The notes: generated by a model not told the origin, from the sequence alone. A stretch of DNA of 64,000 nt from Bacteroidota bacterium (GCA_023417815.1 JAEZEI010000052.1:124001-188000), one strand, 5' to 3'; shown: positions 24,493 through 32,869, counted from the stretch's first letter. Translations and numbers: made by a program.

Positions 24493-24641
24493 TTTGGTTC
24501 CCGCAAGGGATTAAAAGGGAAGCCGGTGAAATTCCGGCGCTATCCCCGTAGCTGTAAAGCATAGGTTCATCCACTTCCGTTTCTCACACCACTGCAATAG
24601 CGGGAAGGTTTGCGGAAGATGCCAAGCCAGAAGACCTGCCA
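24493..24641 (+). promoter_or_regulatory. Cobalamin (B12) riboswitch
   Basis: The conserved blocks occur in the right order: TTGGTTCCCGCAAGGG at the 5' stem, AAGGGAAGCCGGTGAAATTC, then CCGGCGCTATCCCCGTAGCTG, then GCGGGAAGG, and the B12-box GCCAAGCCAGAAGACC with CTGCC closing the outer stem. It ends about 110 bases before a TonB-dependent receptor gene. The expected action is to lower receptor expression when adenosylcobalamin is plentiful. Confidence 0.92.
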
Positions 24642-24753
24642 CGTTCATTCACAACATTCAGCTTTCGGGTGAAAGGCATGAAGTGTAAAGGCCACTGGCA
24701 TTTATATTTCTACATTTTCCGGAAGCAGTCACCTTAAAACAAACTTCAAAAAA

Positions 24754-26703
24754 ATGAGAAGAACGTTTACCGTGGCTGCTGTTATCATCAGCAGTTTTTC
24801 CCAGGCACAGGATTCCTCCAAAGTATTAACAGATGTGATCATCACCGCGAATAAAGTGGAACAGAAGCCGCGCGAAACCGGCAAGGTGGTTTCCGTGATC
24901 AGCAGGAAGGAGTTGGAAACCTCCGGCAATAAAAGCATTGGGGAGGTGCTCAACAAGACGGTTGGGGTGACCATCGGCGGAGCGAATAATCCCGCAGGAA
25001 CCAACCAAAGCGTATACATACGCGGTAACAATTATGCGAATACGCTGATATTGATAGATGGCATCCCGCTTTATGATGCCTCCGGCATCAGCAGCGAATT
25101 CGACCTAAACAGTTTCACTGCAGATCATATAGAGCGTATCGAGATCCTGAAAGGCGCTCAGAGTACCCTGTATGGCTCCGATGCAGTGGCCGGGGTGATA
25201 AACATCATTTCAAGAAAGCCGGTTAAAAAGAAGATCGGCTTTAACGGGGGAGTCCATTATGGTTCCTACAACACGCTTAAGACCACCGCCGGTATCTCCG
25301 GGACGATCAAAGGCATGGAATATTTCGCCGGCTATACCCGGGTGGGCAGCGATGGATTTTCTTCTGCAAAAGACACTGCCAGGGGGCCTGCCTTTGAGGA
25401 TGATGGCTTTCAGCAGGATGCCTTCCTTGCCCGGATCGGGTTTAACCCCATTGAAAAACTCAACCTCACTGTTTATGGTAATTACAACCGCAACCAGGCC
25501 GATATTGATGCGGGGGCTTTCACCGACGACCGCGATTATACCATCCGCACCAGGAATTTCCTGGCAGGACTTTCAGGACGGTACAGGATGAAAAATGCAA
25601 CCCTTCACCTTAAATATAATTACCATCATTACAGGCGAAACTATCATGATGATTCACTGCATATCGGCGGTTATTCCGATGACCCCTATGCCTTCTATTC
25701 AAAATACCTTGATGAACACTACGAGGGCCGCGGACATTTTGCGGAGCTGTATGCAGATATAAAGCTCTCGCCTCGCTTCAATCTTGTGGCCGGCGCTGAT
25801 CATCGCACTGCTTCCACCAACCAGGATCATTTTTCCATAAGTAATTATGGGCCTTATACCGCCATACCAATTGCCGGTGATTCCGCCAATACGAAGCAGT
25901 ATGCAGTATATGCGTCTCTCCTTTACCGTTCGGCGCATTTCAATGCAGGCATAGGCGCGCGTTTCAATGATCATTCGGTGTATGGCGACAATGCAACCAT
26001 CAGTTTCAATCCTTCCGTACTGGTGAATGACCGCTTAAAGGTGTTCGGGAATTTCGCTACAGCCTACAGGGTGCCGTCGCTCTATATGTTGTACAGTGAA
26101 TTCGGGAATACCATACTTAAACCCGAGCGCTCGGTGAATGCCGAAGCAGGCGCAAAATACCAGGCGGAGAAATGGAATGCGGGGTTAACGGGTTTCATCC
26201 AGGAAACGAAGGATGTATTCGTTTTTTATTATGATGCCGGCACTTTTTTAAGCAGGTATATAAACGAAGACAGGCAGAAGCTGCAGGGAGTTGAAGTGGA
26301 AGCAGGCTATAATATCAGCGGGAGCTGGAGCCTTACTGCAAACTATACCCATACCACCGGGGAACTGTTCACCCGGGATGCTTCCGGGAAGGATACCAGC
26401 TTCAACGATCTTTACCGCAGGCCGCGGAATGTATGGAATGCGGGGCTGCACTTTGCGAAGGACCGGTGGAGCAATTCGCTTTCGCTCAGAACAGTGAGCA
26501 GCTTCATGGAACCGAAATATATGGCGACACCTGTATGGCTGAAAGGTTACAGCCTGCTCGATCTTCACCTGTCGTACCGTGCCGGGAAGCGTTTCCTGCT
26601 GCTGGCAGATATCAGGAACCTGCTGGATGAAGACTATTCAGATATCGAAGGCTTCAGCACGCGCGGACTTAATTTCTCTGCCGGGGTAAGTATTTCACTT
26701 TAA
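24754..26703 (+). CDS. btuB: TonB-dependent cobalamin receptor (BtuB-like)
   Basis: 649 residues. A short signal peptide (MRRTFTVAAVIISSFSQAQ) is followed by a plug domain (residues ~28-150: TDVIITANKVEQKPRETGKVV, QSVYIRGNNYANTLILIDGIPL, ERIEILKGAQSTLYGSDAVAGVINI) and a 22-strand-type barrel ending in LNFSAGVSISL with a terminal aromatic-alternating strand. The cobalamin riboswitch directly upstream identifies the likely substrate as B12 or a corrinoid. No BtuCDF genes are adjacent. Length and plug motifs fit BtuB (E. coli about 614). Confidence 0.9.
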   Translation: MRRTFTVAAVIISSFSQAQDSSKVLTDVIITANKVEQKPRETGKVVSVISRKELETSGNKSIGEVLNKTVGVTIGGANNPAGTNQSVYIRGNNYANTLILIDGIPLYDASGISSEFDLNSFTADHIERIEILKGAQSTLYGSDAVAGVINIISRKPVKKKIGFNGGVHYGSYNTLKTTAGISGTIKGMEYFAGYTRVGSDGFSSAKDTARGPAFEDDGFQQDAFLARIGFNPIEKLNLTVYGNYNRNQADIDAGAFTDDRDYTIRTRNFLAGLSGRYRMKNATLHLKYNYHHYRRNYHDDSLHIGGYSDDPYAFYSKYLDEHYEGRGHFAELYADIKLSPRFNLVAGADHRTASTNQDHFSISNYGPYTAIPIAGDSANTKQYAVYASLLYRSAHFNAGIGARFNDHSVYGDNATISFNPSVLVNDRLKVFGNFATAYRVPSLYMLYSEFGNTILKPERSVNAEAGAKYQAEKWNAGLTGFIQETKDVFVFYYDAGTFLSRYINEDRQKLQGVEVEAGYNISGSWSLTANYTHTTGELFTRDASGKDTSFNDLYRRPRNVWNAGLHFAKDRWSNSLSLRTVSSFMEPKYMATPVWLKGYSLLDLHLSYRAGKRFLLLADIRNLLDEDYSDIEGFSTRGLNFSAGVSISL

Positions 26704-26711
26704 TAGCAGGC

Positions 26712-26719
26712 TATCTTTG
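26712..26719 (+). promoter_or_regulatory. -7 box before the MarC gene
   Basis: TATCTTTG fits TAnnTTTG and ends 4 bases before the ATG, implying a leaderless or nearly leaderless message. No clear -33 TTG is seen; the spot overlaps the end of btuB. Confidence 0.4.
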
Positions 26720-26723
26720 TGGC

Positions 26724-27317
26724 ATGATCGACTTTGCCGAGTTATCGTTGCAGGAGGTGCTGACCGTAACCTTCACTTTGTTCGCGGTGATCGATATGCT
26801 GGGTAATACCCCGGTATTGATCTCGTTGAGGGCAAAGATGGGCGGCAAGATCAGGACACTGCAGGCAACCCTCGCCTCCGGTGCCCTGATGTTGCTTTTT
26901 CTTTTTGTAGGAAAGGAATTTCTTGACCTGCTGGGTCTCGACCTGAAATCCTTTGCAGTCGCCGGCAGTATCGTCATCTTCATCATCGGGCTGGAGATGG
27001 TGCTTGGCCTCGAGTTCTTCAAAGGCGATAACAACCCACGCAGTGGCAGCGTTGTTCCCATTGCCTTCCCGCTCATTGCAGGCTCCGGGACCCTCACCAC
27101 CATCATGTCGCTGAAAGCAAACTTCGACAACATCAACATCCTCATTGGCATCCTTATAAACTGTATCATCATCTTCCTCGTACTCGGTTCACTCAAATGG
27201 ATCGAACGCGCCCTGGGTCCTAACGGGCTTATCGTTGTAAGAAAATTCTTCGGGGTTATACTGCTTGCGATAGCGGTAAAGATCTTTGGGACGAATATCC
27301 AGGATTTTGGACGGTAG
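26724..27317 (+). CDS. MarC-family integral membrane protein
   Basis: 197 residues with six predicted helices. The opening VLTVTFTLFAVIDMLGNTPVLISL and the later PIAFPLIAGSGTLTTIMSL are the two halves of the MarC (UPF0056) signature, including the NP/GNTP and PLIAGPG-like loops. The family sits in the inner membrane. Its transport role is unproven, and MarC is not needed for multidrug resistance despite its name. It starts 20 bases after btuB and may have its own promoter. Confidence 0.9.
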   Translation: MIDFAELSLQEVLTVTFTLFAVIDMLGNTPVLISLRAKMGGKIRTLQATLASGALMLLFLFVGKEFLDLLGLDLKSFAVAGSIVIFIIGLEMVLGLEFFKGDNNPRSGSVVPIAFPLIAGSGTLTTIMSLKANFDNINILIGILINCIIIFLVLGSLKWIERALGPNGLIVVRKFFGVILLAIAVKIFGTNIQDFGR

Positions 27318-27318
27318 C

Positions 27319-27377
27319 GCGGTTGAAGGTTGGAGGTTTGAAGTTGAAGATGTGTAGAGACGCAAGATCTTGCGTCT
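27319..27377. repeat. Repeat families C and B, joined (inverted relative to 10800)
   Basis: GGTTGAAGGTTGGAGGTTTG runs into TGTAGAGACGCAAG and the 20-bp palindrome AGACGCAAGATCTTGCGTCT (27358-27377). This is the mirror arrangement of the copy at 10800-10861, which suggests that B and C travel together as one element. Confidence 0.6.
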
Positions 27378-27523
27378 AAAACGCAAAGTATTCAGCGCCA
27401 TTTGCCATAAATCATCTTGAAACTGCGGAAGGATTATACACTTCCTTCTGAAATCTATTTCGAATTAAAGAAGCCTTCCCGGTACAGGCGCAGATCTAAA
27501 AAGGTTGATTCACTGAATCTTCA

Positions 27524-28291
27524 TCAAAAATCCTTGTACCAGTCCCAGGTACGTTTATCTTCATCCACTTTCTGGAAAGCGATCATGGAAGAATTCAGTC
27601 CCAGTTCCTTATTGCTCTTAATTATTCCCGGTGCAAAAATTTCATATCGCATCTTTGACGGGATCAGTTTTGACACCAGGTTCAGCGGTTTTTTAATTAC
27701 AGCTTCAACCAGTTCTCTTTTACCCGAGGTTTTATAAGGAACATGCCCGATTACTTTAAAAGCAGGAAAATTCAGGATATATCTCACTACTTTATTGATA
27801 GCAGGAATGCCAACATCATCAAGAACAATAATTCCACCAACATCTGTCATGCGGTTGAGGTAAAAGAAGTCGATCAAAACATGTTCAAGCCTGTGATCGC
27901 CATCGATAAAAGAAAGGTCGAACTTCTTCCCTTCCTTTAATAATCCTGGAAGCACTATTTCGGAGACCTCTTCGTAAAAAGTAAATGCATTAAAATTTGC
28001 CTTTTGAAGATGATTGATGCCAATGTTATGAAAGTATTCTGACTGGCAGGGGTCTATGATGGTATGATGCGCTCCTGGAATTTCTGCGAGGACGGAGGAA
28101 ATATAAAGAGATGATAGACCATAGGCGCATCCTACCTCGATAGTCTGCTTGGGTTTAAAGCGTCTTATGAGATCTGCCAGGAAGTTGCCTTCGGATTCAT
28201 CTATGTTTGAATCAAGCCTGTAAGAATTTCCGTTCGCATCAGTAACTGAATTTGATTCAAAGATTTCTTTGATAATGGTTTGTGGATTCAC
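27524..28291 (-). CDS. Class I SAM-dependent methyltransferase
   Basis: 255 residues. Motif I IEVGCAYGLSSLYIS is near residue 52, the acidic motif II HHTIIDP near 77, and FDLSFIDGDHRLEHVLIDF near 127 with GGIIVLDDVG near 152. This is the methyltransferase-24 layout (related to caffeoyl-CoA and macrocin O-methyltransferases), in which the Asp-His-rich loop binds metal. The substrate is unknown. It is a single gene, flanked by repeats on the left and tRNA-Arg on the right. Confidence 0.85.
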   Translation of the reverse strand: MNPQTIIKEIFESNSVTDANGNSYRLDSNIDESEGNFLADLIRRFKPKQTIEVGCAYGLSSLYISSVLAEIPGAHHTIIDPCQSEYFHNIGINHLQKANFNAFTFYEEVSEIVLPGLLKEGKKFDLSFIDGDHRLEHVLIDFFYLNRMTDVGGIIVLDDVGIPAINKVVRYILNFPAFKVIGHVPYKTSGKRELVEAVIKKPLNLVSKLIPSKMRYEIFAPGIIKSNKELGLNSSMIAFQKVDEDKRTWDWYKDF

Positions 28292-28360
28292 AGTTGTAGA
28301 ATAATAGGGAAAAAGATAATTGAAAAAAATTAAATGAGAAAAAGCTGGCTACAAGGAATG

Positions 28361-28406
28361 TAAATCTGCGCCATCTGCTCAAAATCGCCTTAAATCTGCG
28401 GGAACT
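28361..28406. repeat. Repeat family A, short copy
   Basis: TAAATCTGCGCCATCTGCTC followed by TTAAATCTGCGGGAACTG. It retains the right end of the family A element only. Confidence 0.5.
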
Positions 28407-28446
28407 GTTATGATCGCGAAGTTATTCTGTTTATCAAAGATTTTAG

Positions 28447-28518
28447 TGGCCTCGCCAGGAATCGAACCTGGATCCGGAGCTTCGGAAACTCATATACTAT
28501 CCATTGTACTACGAGGCC
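28447..28518 (-). tRNA. tRNA-Arg (CCG anticodon)
   Basis: Minus strand, 72 nt. The acceptor stem GGCCTCG pairs with CGAGGCC. The T arm is CCAGGTTCGATTCCTGG. The anticodon loop TTCCGAA gives anticodon CCG, reading CGG arginine codons. CCA is not encoded. The gene lies at the left edge of an accessory region that extends to about 31.9 kb. Confidence 0.93.
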
Positions 28519-28645
28519 TTTTAAGAGGTTGCAAATTTAAGGATTGGGATGGAAGAATGATTTCTTATCTGGAAGAGTGATTTCAAAAGGTCTTTGTAGC
28601 ACCTTTTTGATGGCTTAGCAGGCTGTATTTTTAGATAGGAGCAGG

Positions 28646-28673
28646 CGGGCAGGTTCAAATCCTGGCCAGGCCA
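28646..28673 (+). pseudogene. tRNA 3'-end-like fragment
   Basis: GGCAGGTTCAAATCC followed by TGGCCAGGCCA looks like a T arm and 3' acceptor strand. It agrees with the tRNA-Arg 3' end in 21 of 24 positions but lies in the opposite orientation. No matching 5' half is found upstream. The region 28519-28912 otherwise holds only an inverted repeat, CACCATTTTT...AAAAATGGTG (28699-28729), and no gene. Confidence 0.4.
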
Positions 28674-28912
28674 CAATTCACTCCTTTTTTGAAGCCGGCA
28701 CCATTTTTCAAATCGATAAAAAAATGGTGTCAGTTGTAAAAAACTGTAGAACTTCTTACCACATATTAATTATTAGATTATAGTTAAGGCCCTGACATTT
28801 TGGCCTTTACGTTCCATTTGTTAGCGTTTGGCTCTTTTAGGACGATTTGACAACCTAAGCTCATTTCTGGAAAATCGGCCTGATTTTTTCAACTCTACAG
28901 GAAAGTATTGTC

Positions 28913-29440
28913 ATGAAGTCACTTATTATAATAAGAGAGGGGCTCGGTATTTCCAGGCCCCAATTAGCTTCCATATTAGGGGTGGATCGCAGTACCATAA
29001 CACGTGCTGAAAATTTGGAAAAGTCTCTACCCGCCATAGCATGCCAGAAACTTATCTTCCTGGATAATATTATTAGAAACAATTCCCCATCACCTGTAGA
29101 AGATCCCCAGTTTGAGGAACAATATATCATAATGCATGAAGAACGTTACGAAGACTGCATTATGCAATCGCGAATATTGCAACGTGATCTTGAAAAGAGT
29201 GAAACCACATTTCAACAAGGACAAAATTTATTAAAGCTTCTCGACGAACTGCAACCGCAGGATGATGGCCAGAGAGTTCTCTTTGACAAATTACGCAGGA
29301 ACTGGAAGAGGAAATTACAGGAATGTTCTTTACACGCCAGGCAGTATTTAAAGGACAGGATCAGGCTTTTGCGAAATGAAGCAAGGCAGATCCGTGACAT
29401 ACTGGAATCGAGGAGGGTAGCGAAAGCTGAAATTTATTAA
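28913..29440 (+). CDS. XRE-type helix-turn-helix protein with coiled-coil body (paralogue)
   Basis: 175 residues. The N-terminus MKSLIIIREGLGISRPQLAS, then ILGVDRSTITRAE, is a Cro/C1-like helix-turn-helix. The rest is charged helix with HEERYEDCIMQSRILQRDLEKSE and KLRRNWKRKLQECSLHARQYL. It aligns with the protein at 4017-4790 in order and spacing of motifs but lacks that protein's C-terminal tail. A second coiled-coil gene follows 17 bases later, probably in the same operon. The function is unknown. Its location beside tRNA-Arg and an RHS relic suggests accessory DNA. Confidence 0.65.
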   Translation: MKSLIIIREGLGISRPQLASILGVDRSTITRAENLEKSLPAIACQKLIFLDNIIRNNSPSPVEDPQFEEQYIIMHEERYEDCIMQSRILQRDLEKSETTFQQGQNLLKLLDELQPQDDGQRVLFDKLRRNWKRKLQECSLHARQYLKDRIRLLRNEARQIRDILESRRVAKAEIY

Positions 29441-29457
29441 CCGCAAACATTTAAAAC

Positions 29458-29874
29458 ATGAACAATTCAATTCAAAAAATAAAAACGACTGAAGAATGTA
29501 ATATCCTGCTTAAAAAAGCAAATGACAGGAAGACGGATCTTGAAATAAAAAGTTACCGCAAACGCAGGAGGTATAATACCATTTTAAAAAAGCGCTTGTC
29601 AATAGAAGATCGCACCAGGGAGGTTGATGAGGAAATCTCTGCCCTGCAGGTCACGGTTCAAAATCTACCGGAAGGACAATTAAAGGAAGATTTAAAACAC
29701 AGGATTGTGAGACTCAATCATAAAAAATATATGTTAGCACACGCCGCAAAGAAGAATAACTGGCCGGGAATAATTACCTACCAGTACCGGATAAATTCGC
29801 TGGAGAGAGAAGTGGAAGTTTGTGATGATTTAATTAGCCAGGTAACTATTCAAAAGCAGGTAATTACTGAGTAA
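29458..29874 (+). CDS. Hypothetical coiled-coil protein
   Basis: 138 residues, nearly all predicted helix and rich in Lys, Arg and Glu. Blocks include DRKTDLEIKSYRKRRRYN, VQNLPEGQLKEDLKHRIVRL and SLEREVEVCDDLISQV. No signal peptide or enzyme motif is seen. It follows the XRE-type gene by 17 bases on the same strand, and its length and composition suggest that it could pair with the coiled coil of that protein (inference). The ATG at 29458 follows the poly-purine stretch AAACATTTAAAAC. Confidence 0.6.
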   Translation: MNNSIQKIKTTEECNILLKKANDRKTDLEIKSYRKRRRYNTILKKRLSIEDRTREVDEEISALQVTVQNLPEGQLKEDLKHRIVRLNHKKYMLAHAAKKNNWPGIITYQYRINSLEREVEVCDDLISQVTIQKQVITE

Positions 29875-30146
29875 GTACATTAATAATTATTAAAAGTTTT
29901 CATTGATGAAAACTTTATATTTTGAAGTGTTTCTAATAGCTATATTACTCAATAATGCTCTTTGAAATATTAAACTTTAATATGCTTTAAATGGTACGCC
30001 AAGGCAGCGCCAATGCGGTAGCCGCACGCTTCCCGATATCCAGTATCCCCGGCCAGTCATCCAATAAAGGCTGGAATGATAATACGATCGGCAGCCCCGC
30101 CCGCACGTGACATTCTGTACGGGCAGCCGGAAGCTTTTTCTTTGGT

Positions 30147-30172
30147 TACTTTCTTTTGGGCAAAAGAAAGTA
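30147..30172. repeat. Perfect 26-bp palindrome
   Basis: TACTTTCTTTTG-GG-CAAAAGAAAGTA: 12-bp arms with a 2-base centre. It lies in a non-coding stretch (29875-30301) in which I see no convincing gene; a minus-strand frame at 30057-30281 reads through the palindrome and looks accidental. Confidence 0.6.
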
Positions 30173-30301
30173 CAAGTACCACCACTACGTGGTAACTGGA
30201 TGGGCGCCGTTTATGAAAGTAAGGATTACAGCAACAGTTCACTTTCATCCCTTGAGTACGATCTCCGTTTGCAGCTCTCATAAAATAAAATTCATCTAAA
30301 A

Positions 30302-30580
30302 ATGGAACTATATACGTTTATATTAGATTACCTCGGTGGGACATATATAAGTCAAGTTAAAAGCTCAAATAAATTTGAGGCAATGAAATTGTGGATTCAA
30401 AATTTACAAATCGATGAAATTGAAAATTTTTCAAACAACGACAAGATGAATTTAATAAGGGATAATTTTTCTGATGAGGATCCTATTGCTATTTCAGGGC
30501 TAAAGAATGTTTGGCATTTTCTGATAACTACTAGTAAGGGAACTGGCTTCGTTAACTTTGTCAAGACAAAAAGAACGTAG
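30302..30580 (+). CDS. Small hypothetical protein beside an RHS relic
   Basis: 92 residues starting MELYTFILDYLGGTYISQVK, acidic overall, with a compact alpha/beta look (FEAMKLWIQNLQID, NDKMNLIRDNF, NVWHFLITT). Its size, charge and place directly before an RHS core fragment resemble immunity proteins of polymorphic toxins, but I recognise no specific immunity family. Its base composition is more AT-rich than the core genes around it, in keeping with accessory DNA. Confidence 0.55.
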   Translation: MELYTFILDYLGGTYISQVKSSNKFEAMKLWIQNLQIDEIENFSNNDKMNLIRDNFSDEDPIAISGLKNVWHFLITTSKGTGFVNFVKTKRT

Positions 30581-30584
30581 TTGA

Positions 30585-31788
30585 CACAGCATATTCATCA
30601 TGGGTCATGAAGAAGGCCGTATCCGGCCTGTCTTTGATGCAACCAATGCACTTACCTCCTTTGAGTATGATTACTTCCTGAAAGATCATTTAGGCAATGT
30701 GCGCATGGTGATCACCGAGGAGCGGAAGCTGGATCATATCCAGCCGTTACGCATGAGGATGCCTCAATTTCCAATGAGCAACTATATTACGAGAATGTGA
30801 ATGTGGCGGTGGCCAGTCGGCCTTTTGCATTTTATTCCTCTACCACAAATGGAAGTAAAACGCAAAAGCTTAAGAAGTCGGTGCAGGCGATGGGAGCAGG
30901 TAAGTTGCTGCGCGTAATGGGTGGGGACAAACTTCATGTAAAGGTAGATTATTACACACCTGATGTAACTACCAGCAATCCTGGGCCAAATGGTCTAACC
31001 ACCGTCATAAACAGTTTGTTAAGCGTGATCAATGGGAATAATTCCTTTGATCCGATCAAAGGAGAGGGAAGTGCGATAACCACATCGCTGAACGGAAGCA
31101 GTGTATTTACATCGTTTCTCAGTCCGCAATCTACTTCCCAAGGTTCCACGATGCCGAAGGCTTACCTGAATATTTTGTTCTTTGATGAGCAGTTTAGATT
31201 TGTTTCCTCAGGAAGTGAAAGTGTGCAGATCAGTGTTAAGGGAAGTGGTCAAACAATTGTGCGTGCATCGGGCAGCGCTAAGGAGGCCCTGAAGAACGGT
31301 TATGTGTATATTTATGTAAACAACGAGAGCGAGAACGATGTGTATTTTGATAACCTGCAGATCTCGCATGAGAGGGGCCAAATACTTGAAGAAATGGAGC
31401 GAAGCGGAATTCGCCGATACCAAATAATAAAATAATAGAGAATCGGCAAACGCATTACTATCCATTTGGGTTGACGATGGCGGGGATAAGCAGTAAAGCA
31501 TACGGTGAGTTACCTAATAATGAACTTTATGGTAATAAAGAAATCCAGAATGAAGAATTTACTGGAGCAGAAGGTTTAGAATTATACGATTTCTCAGCAA
31601 GGGTTTATGATCAGCAGACTGGTCATTTTATAAATATTGACCCTTTGTCGGAAAAATTTTATGAATTAAGTTCCTTTCATTATTCTTATAATAATCCAAT
31701 TCGTTTTGGTGATCCTACGGAAATGGCTGGTATTTCAAACTCAAGGTTATTACAAAGGAAAGGATATTTTCATAGGTCTGTTAATTAG
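30585..31788 (+). pseudogene. Decayed RHS-repeat core protein
   Basis: Three frames together spell an RHS C-terminal core. The first, to about 30737, has GHEEGRIRPVFDATN and YDYFLKDHLGNVRMVITEE. A one-base deletion near 30737 shifts the frame; YPAVTHEDASISNEQLYYEN then continues with NVNVAVASRP and runs to IYVNNESENDVYFDNLQISHERG and ILEE. A 56-bp insertion (31394-31449) follows. The third frame resumes with THYYPFGLTMAGISSKA and GLELYDFSARVYDQQTGHFINIDPLSE, ending NPIRFGDPTEM and a short unrelated tail. The long YD-repeat shell upstream and the toxin tip are missing. It cannot make a working RHS toxin. Confidence 0.85.
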
Positions 31789-31834
31789 TTTTTAATGAAC
31801 TTCAAAACATGTTGGAATTAGGATTCGCTCCGCA

Positions 31835-31894
31835 GGAGCTAAAGCTCCCGATGTGTAGTGGGCGTGCCTAACCCCACACTAAAGTGTGGGGTTA
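31835..31894. repeat. REP-like twin hairpin with TAAA loops
   Basis: Two perfect hairpins stand 20 bases apart: GGAGC-TAAA-GCTCC (31835-31848) and TAACCCCACAC-TAAA-GTGTGGGGTTA (31869-31894). Both are capped by TAAA. Paired palindromes of this kind resemble REP/BIME elements mobilised by REP-associated (Y1) transposases. No such transposase gene is in the window. Confidence 0.6.
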
Positions 31895-32025
31895 CTAGAT
31901 CAAAAAGCATATTGGAAATAAGAATCTCAAAGAAAGTAAACGGGATTTTTAACACCCATCTTCACACCTCTTTAACCCCAACAAACAATTTTATTGATGA
32001 ACTTCGGCGAAATCCGAATCATCCT

Positions 32026-32823
32026 ATGAAAACTATCACCCTTGCCCTTTCGGCAATGTGCATCTTATTTTCATCCTTCACCTTTGCAAATCCTTCTGAT
32101 CTTCTTTTTCCCGTTGCCGGCAAATCGAATGTAGGCAGCTTCTGGGGCGCTTCACGCGATGGCGGTAAACGCAAACATGAAGGCATTGATATCTTCGCAA
32201 AGAAAGGCACTCCTGTTGTTGCCATTACTGATGGCGTGATCACCACCGTTGCAAATATGCCCATAGGCGGCAAGACCGTGTGGCTGCAGTGCGATGGTAA
32301 ATCCTACACTGCTTATTATGCCCACCTCGATAAACAATATGTTCATGTTGGCCAGGTGGTTAAGAAGGGACAGGTTTTGGGAACTGTGGGTAATACAGGC
32401 AATGCACGCACCACTCCTTCGCATCTTCATTTTGGTTTGTATACGAGTCGCGGTGCTATCAATCCTTATCCCATTGTAAAGAATGCATCAAAGATCAAGT
32501 CGCCGGTAACGAGATCTGTTCCGGATGATATCGCCTCTACAAAAATCAATAAACCAGGGGAATCATCCTCAGTCTTTCCTGCGAAATATATCCGGAAGAC
32601 CATAACCTTTGCTGCTGACCAGGCTTATAAGTATTATGTTACCACCAGGAATAATGTTGTGAGGGTTGATTCCAAAGGTTACGAGGTTATCGGCAAGATG
32701 AAGAATAATAACAGCGATAAGTACCCGTATAATATTACCCTTGCGAATAAGGACCAGTTGCTGATCAACAGGGCTGGGAAGCTGCTAACAGAGGATGGAA
32801 GAACAGTGGGGAAAGTAAGCTAA
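32026..32823 (+). CDS. M23-family peptidase (LytM-like), secreted
   Basis: 265 residues with a signal peptide (MKTITLALSAMCILFSSFTFA). The M23 zinc-endopeptidase domain spans residues ~25-150, with the first zinc-binding block KHEGIDIFAKKGTPV, the Gly-rich turn, and the second block HLHFGLYT. Such enzymes cut peptide cross-links in peptidoglycan in the periplasm. The C-terminal ~100 residues form a small beta-rich region that I do not recognise. The frame is open to 31858, but the extension would run through the REP-like hairpin; the ATG at 32026 gives the clean signal peptide. Confidence 0.88.
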   Translation: MKTITLALSAMCILFSSFTFANPSDLLFPVAGKSNVGSFWGASRDGGKRKHEGIDIFAKKGTPVVAITDGVITTVANMPIGGKTVWLQCDGKSYTAYYAHLDKQYVHVGQVVKKGQVLGTVGNTGNARTTPSHLHFGLYTSRGAINPYPIVKNASKIKSPVTRSVPDDIASTKINKPGESSSVFPAKYIRKTITFAADQAYKYYVTTRNNVVRVDSKGYEVIGKMKNNNSDKYPYNITLANKDQLLINRAGKLLTEDGRTVGKVS

Positions 32824-32856
32824 GGGGAAAGCCCCTCCTGCTTTTTGAGAAGCCCT

Positions 32857-32864
32857 TATTTTTG
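32857..32864 (+). promoter_or_regulatory. -7 box of nhaA promoter
   Basis: TATTTTTG fits TAnnTTTG and ends 5 bases before the nhaA ATG, again implying a leaderless message. A weak hairpin (AGGGG-AAAG-CCCCT, 32823-32836) between the two genes may end the M23 transcript. Confidence 0.4.
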
Positions 32865-32869
32865 CGTGC

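Noticed and set aside
28699..28729. Inverted repeat CACCATTTTT...AAAAATGGTG as a terminator of tRNA-Arg
   Set aside because: It lies upstream of the tRNA on its own strand, so it cannot terminate it. No other gene ends there.
30057..30281. A 74-codon minus-strand frame in the accessory zone
   Set aside because: It reads through a perfect palindrome and has low-complexity ends. I treat the region as non-coding.
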